This document shows, one piece after another, positions 24,059 through 26,718 of a DNA stretch of 26,718 nucleotides. Position numbers and translations under genes: made by a program. Within the stretch, counting starts at the first letter, position 1. Each line of letters begins with the position of its first letter. This DNA comes from CAJQND01 sp051010055 (GTDB lineage Bacteria > Pseudomonadota > Alphaproteobacteria > Rhizobiales > CAJQND01): assembly GCA_051010055.1 (NCBI GenBank), contig JBPCVY010000160.1, forward strand, positions 1 through 26,718, read 5' to 3'. Under the pieces are notes generated by a model. It had not been told where the DNA came from. It saw nothing but the letters and a program-made list of their open reading frames with translations, and did not search any database.

Positions 24059-24997
24059 ATGTCATTGAAAGTTGCCGTTCAAATGGACCCGGTGGAGAGC
24101 ATCGACATCAGCGGGGATTCAACTTTCGCTTTGATGCTTGAAGCCCAGTCGCGCGGCCACGAGCTGTTTTACTACCAAACCGGGACGCTGGCCCTGTTGG
24201 ACAATATGGTAAGCGGGCGTGGATACACCATCAAAGTGCGCGATGAGATTAGCAACCACTTCGCCCTTTCCGATGAACGCCGCCAGGATTTACGCGAACA
24301 AGACGTGGTTTTGATGCGCCAGGACCCGCCTTTCGATATGGGTTACATTTCAGCCACCCACCTTCTTGAGCACATCCACCCCGACACGCTGGTCGTCAAC
24401 GACCCGGTAGAAGTGCGCAACGCCCCGGAAAAGCTGTTCGTACTTGACTATGAACAGTTCATGCCGCCGACCCTGATCACCCGGGACTGGGACGAGATCA
24501 AATCGTTCCGCAACCATCATGGCGATATTATTCTGAAACCCCTCTATGGAAACGGCGGGGCCGGCGTGTTCCGCCTGCAGCATGGCGACCAGAACTTGAA
24601 CTCGCTTTTGGAGATTTTCGATGAAGCCTTCCCAGAGCCTTTCATCGCCCAGCAGTATCTGCCTGATGTGCGCACCGGCGACAAACGCATCATCCTCGTG
24701 GATGGCAAGGCGGTTGGTGCCATAAACCGGGTTCCCGCCGAAGGGGAAAGCCGCTCCAACATGCATGTGGGCGGTCGGCCTGAACCATCTGAGTTAACCG
24801 CCCGCGAACACGAAATCTGCGAGGCAATGGGCCTGGAACTTAAACGCCGGGGGATGATTTTTGTCGGCATTGATGTGATCGGCGATTATCTGACCGAGAT
24901 TAATGTCACATCACCCACTGGAATCCGCGAAGTGAAGAATTTCGGTGGAGCAGATATTGCCGCCCTCATCTGGGACGCCATTGAGAGCAAACTATAG
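24059..24997 (+). CDS. gshB: Glutathione synthase
   Basis: Ligates gamma-glutamylcysteine and glycine with ATP to make glutathione. 312 residues with the prokaryotic GshB order: VAVQMDPVESIDISGDSTFA, VLMRQDPPFDMGYI, VVNDPVEVRNAPEKLF and then the ATP-grasp domain with DIILKPLYGNGGAGVF, QQYLPDVRTGDKRIILVDG, GAINRVPAEGESRSN, FVGIDVIGDYLTEINVTSPTG. All metal and ATP-binding elements appear intact. It follows yraN in an rsmI-yraN-gshB unit. A weak hairpin with a short T-run follows (25004-25020). Confidence 0.96.
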   Translation: MSLKVAVQMDPVESIDISGDSTFALMLEAQSRGHELFYYQTGTLALLDNMVSGRGYTIKVRDEISNHFALSDERRQDLREQDVVLMRQDPPFDMGYISATHLLEHIHPDTLVVNDPVEVRNAPEKLFVLDYEQFMPPTLITRDWDEIKSFRNHHGDIILKPLYGNGGAGVFRLQHGDQNLNSLLEIFDEAFPEPFIAQQYLPDVRTGDKRIILVDGKAVGAINRVPAEGESRSNMHVGGRPEPSELTAREHEICEAMGLELKRRGMIFVGIDVIGDYLTEINVTSPTGIREVKNFGGADIAALIWDAIESKL

Positions 24998-25003
24998 CTG
25001 ATT

Positions 25004-25020
25004 AACTGAATTTCAGTTTT
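25004..25020 (+). terminator. Weak hairpin after gshB
   Basis: AACTG (25004-25008) and CAGTT (25014-25018) form a five-pair stem with loop AATTT, followed by TT and G. It is a weak candidate for ending the rsmI-yraN-gshB unit. Confidence 0.25.
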
Positions 25021-25082
25021 GTTCTTGTAATGTTCCTTTTTTTAATGTAATCTGTTTGCGTATTTAATGAGTATGCGGGAAA

Positions 25083-25835
25083 ATGGTTACACACGTTTCC
25101 ACAATCGCCTTTCAGGGAATTGAAGCAATACCTGTCAATGTGCAGGTGCAAATTGCGCCGGGCATGCCCACATTCACCCTTGTTGGCCTGCCTGACAAGG
25201 CGGTGGCCGAAAGCCGCGAAAGGGTGCGCTCGGCGCTCACGGCCATAGGCCTTGCGCTACCGCCAAAGCGCATCACCATCAATCTTGCACCGGCAGACCT
25301 CCCAAAAGAAGGCAGCCATTATGACTTGCCCATCGCCATCGGCCTTATGGCTGCATGCGACGTGGTGCCGGAGGAATTTCTGTCCCGGTACGTGGTTTTG
25401 GGCGAGCTTTCCCTTGATGGTTCAACGTCACGGGTAGCCGGTGTATTACCCGCTGCAGTTGGCGCAAACAGTGCAGGAAAGGGCCTCATTTGCCCCGCGG
25501 TTTGCGGCTCTGAAGCGGCTTGGGCGGGCGCAGATCTGGACATTCTCGCGCCGGTAAATCTTGTGCGGCTTGTCAACCACTTCAAAGGTGATCAGGTTCT
25601 CTCGCGGCCTGAGCCCAAGCGCATTACGGCAAACACGGCTTTGCCGGATCTAAAAGACATCAAGGGCCAGGAGCTTGCAAAGCGTGCTGCCGAGGTTGCT
25701 GCAGCCGGTGGTCACAATCTCCTTATATTGTGGTATATTAAATTTCAAAGGTTTGAATCCTTGTTGATTACTGTTGGAATCAATGAAGATCCTGAAAATA
25801 TGCTTAATGGGAATGAACCTGTATACTTCAATTAA
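25083..25835 (+). pseudogene. comM: comM/yifB (Mg-chelatase-like AAA ATPase), interrupted before Walker A
   Basis: Intact proteins of this family are about 500 residues; ComM is a hexameric helicase that aids branch migration in natural transformation. Here residues 1 to ~215 are normal: VSTIAFQGIEAIPVNVQVQI, LVGLPDKAVAESRERVRSAL, INLAPADLPKEGSHYDLPIA, LGELSLDGSTSRVAGVLPA, then KGQELAKRAAEVAAAGGHNL. The next residues should be the ATP-binding loop GPPGSGKS, but after HNLLI (about 25725-25731) the frame enters AT-rich DNA (LWYIKFQRFESLL) and stops at 25835. All catalytic ATPase motifs are absent, so the gene is dead. The remaining 3' part, if present, lies beyond the window. Confidence 0.88.
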
Positions 25836-25857
25836 GAGCCCTTGATTTAAAAATTTC

Positions 25858-26100
25858 GTGGGTTTTGAATTGCCGGAGCACCAAGAAAAAATTCAAACAA
25901 GCAAAAAACCATTAGCATTTTCGTATGTTCGGATGTCTTCTGATTCGCAATTAAAAGGGGATAGTCTCAGACGCCAGAGAGAGTTATCGCGAAAGTATGC
26001 GGATGAGAATGGTCTAAAACTAGTCGAAGACTATGAGTTGGATGATATAGGGGTCTCTGCTTATCGAGGAGACAATATTAAAGAGGGTGCACTGTCTTAG
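25858..26100 (+). pseudogene. Serine recombinase, N-terminal fragment
   Basis: 80 residues matching the start of a serine recombinase (resolvase/invertase N-terminal domain, large-recombinase type): FSYVRMSSDSQLKGDSLRRQ, with probable nucleophile Ser27 in YVRMS, then the GDSLRRQ pattern and DDIGVSAYRGDNIKEGAL. The catalytic domain should run to about residue 150 and be followed by a DNA-binding region. Instead the frame is cut at 26093, where an IS3-type end supplies the stop. The GTG start at 25858 has no evident ribosome site. Composition is AT-rich compared with the core genes, consistent with transfer. It lies just inside the comM break and is the best candidate for the enzyme that once integrated the element. 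Confidence 0.75.
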
Positions 26101-26275
26101 CCCCCTAAAACTGTGCCATGATTTTTTTGAAACTCTGCCACGGAGAGAGTTGTATCATGGCTCGAAAAAGATACTCAGACGAAGATATTCTGCGTCTCCT
26201 GCGTGAGATTGAAGTCAACGTGCATGGTGGTATGGATGTTGTGAGCGCGTGTCGACACGCAGGCAAGACGTATGA
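26093..26275 (+). mobile_element. IS3-type insertion sequence, left-end fragment
   Basis: The left end TGTCTTAGCCCCCTAAAACT starts at 26093, has the TG start and CCCCCTAAAA-type terminal repeat common in IS3-family elements, and precedes an orfA start by 64 bp. It interrupts the serine recombinase. Similarity to an IS3 OrfA ends near 26270, so the element is itself truncated: no orfB, frameshift site or right end is visible before the CoA-binding gene. The right boundary is approximate. Confidence 0.65.
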
Positions 26276-26300
26276 GCGAGAATGCAAACTATATCCCTAG
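26157..26300 (+). pseudogene. IS3-family transposase OrfA, truncated
   Basis: 47 codons beginning MARKRYSDEDILRLLREIEV and continuing to VVSACRHAG, the N-terminal helix-turn-helix region of an IS3-type OrfA (usually about 90-100 residues). After ACRHAG the expected 'isdatYy.W..k' region is replaced by unrelated residues KTYERECKLYP and a stop. GGAGAGAG lies eight bases before the ATG at 26157. It cannot produce an active transposase. Confidence 0.7.
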
Positions 26301-26718
26301 ATGGAGCTTCGGCTTCCAAAAGGGTCGGAAAAGCTCAATCTTTGGACAGCGGTCCATTACAACCTTCATCCCTGCATCTTCTGCGATGCGGGCGGCTTCC
26401 TCGTTGTACACACCAATCTGGCCCCACAGCACTTTCGCGTCGACGGCCACTGCTTCTCGGGCGATCTCAGGTAGATCTTCGGGCCGGCGAAACACCTCGA
26501 CCATGTCAACCGGACGGTCGATGGATTCGAGATTAGGATAGACCTTAATGCCACGAATTTCTTTCAACCCCGGCCGAGGATTGACTGGAACCATATCAAA
26601 TCCAGTTTCGTGAAGGACTCTTAATACACCGTAGCTGAATTTGGTTTTGTCTGAGCTTGCACCGACCATTGCGATGGTTTTGACCGATTTCAGTATGTCC
26701 TGCAGGTAGTCTTCGGAA
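26289..26718 (-). CDS. CoA-binding-domain protein (YccU-like), 5' end beyond window
   Basis: Minus-strand frame open to the right edge, so the start is missing; about 142 codons are present. It reads DILKSVKTIAMVGASSDKTK, a Rossmann-type nucleotide loop, then VPVNPRPGLKEIRGIKVYPN, VDMVEVFRRPEDLPEIAREA, VLWGQIGVYNEEAARIAEDA and VVMDRCPKIEL. This is the CoA_binding_2 family order, small cytosolic CoA-binding proteins of unknown physiological role. The last residues (FWKPKLHLGI, stop at 26289) abut the truncated IS3 fragment, and I cannot tell whether the C-terminus is native or trimmed. Confidence 0.8.
   Translation of the reverse strand, partial: SEDYLQDILKSVKTIAMVGASSDKTKFSYGVLRVLHETGFDMVPVNPRPGLKEIRGIKVYPNLESIDRPVDMVEVFRRPEDLPEIAREAVAVDAKVLWGQIGVYNEEAARIAEDAGMKVVMDRCPKIELFRPFWKPKLHLGI

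Overview
The window is a stretch of an alphaproteobacterial chromosome, most likely Hyphomicrobiales (Rhizobiales). Three things point there: the run aroA-cmk-rpsA ... ihfB-lapA ... trpF-trpB-trpA-accD-folC, a fused malic enzyme/phosphotransacetylase, and an AccD that has lost its zinc-ribbon cysteines. A dispersed palindromic repeat of the kind whose spurious translation reads MSAFxGKADI also fits. Genus and species cannot be read from the window.

Layout. (1) Positions 1-2490 are accessory in character: a cut-off DUF3604 gene on the minus strand, a small secreted protein, a DUF4345-type membrane protein, then about 770 bp without a convincing gene. That gap holds the palindromic repeat and a 3' half of a tRNA-His-like gene that looks like an old integration scar. 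(2) Positions 2493-3119 hold tRNA-Ala(GGC) and a FYDLN-type acidic zinc-ribbon protein, both on the minus strand. (3) Positions 3302-16116 are a long plus-strand block of core genes: aroA and cmk (overlapping), rpsA with a long leader and a strong terminator, sppA-ihfB-lapA closed by a second terminator, an unrecognised secreted protein, then pyrF-trpF-trpB-trpA-accD-folC. (4) mutS is convergent with folC and divergent from maeB. (5) A minus-strand lipoprotein of the penicillin-binding-protein-activator type is divergent from rsmI-yraN-gshB. (6) From 25083 a comM/yifB gene starts normally but breaks just before its ATP-binding loop. It is followed by AT-rich DNA, a truncated serine recombinase, an IS3-type left end with a truncated orfA, and a CoA-binding-domain gene running off the window.

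The core genes serve aromatic amino acid synthesis (aroA, trpFBA), pyrimidines (pyrF, cmk), translation (rpsA, rsmI), membrane lipid and folate precursors (accD, folC), membrane quality control (sppA), DNA architecture and repair (ihfB, mutS), central carbon (maeB) and glutathione (gshB). Many starts are GTG or TTG; I chose them by Shine-Dalgarno spacing and family length.

I see no clearly new multi-gene system. The best leads are the zinc-less AccD with a charged tail, the nested insertion that destroyed comM, the tRNA-His scar, the dispersed palindrome, and a class II EPSP synthase carrying glycine where the CP4 enzyme has alanine.
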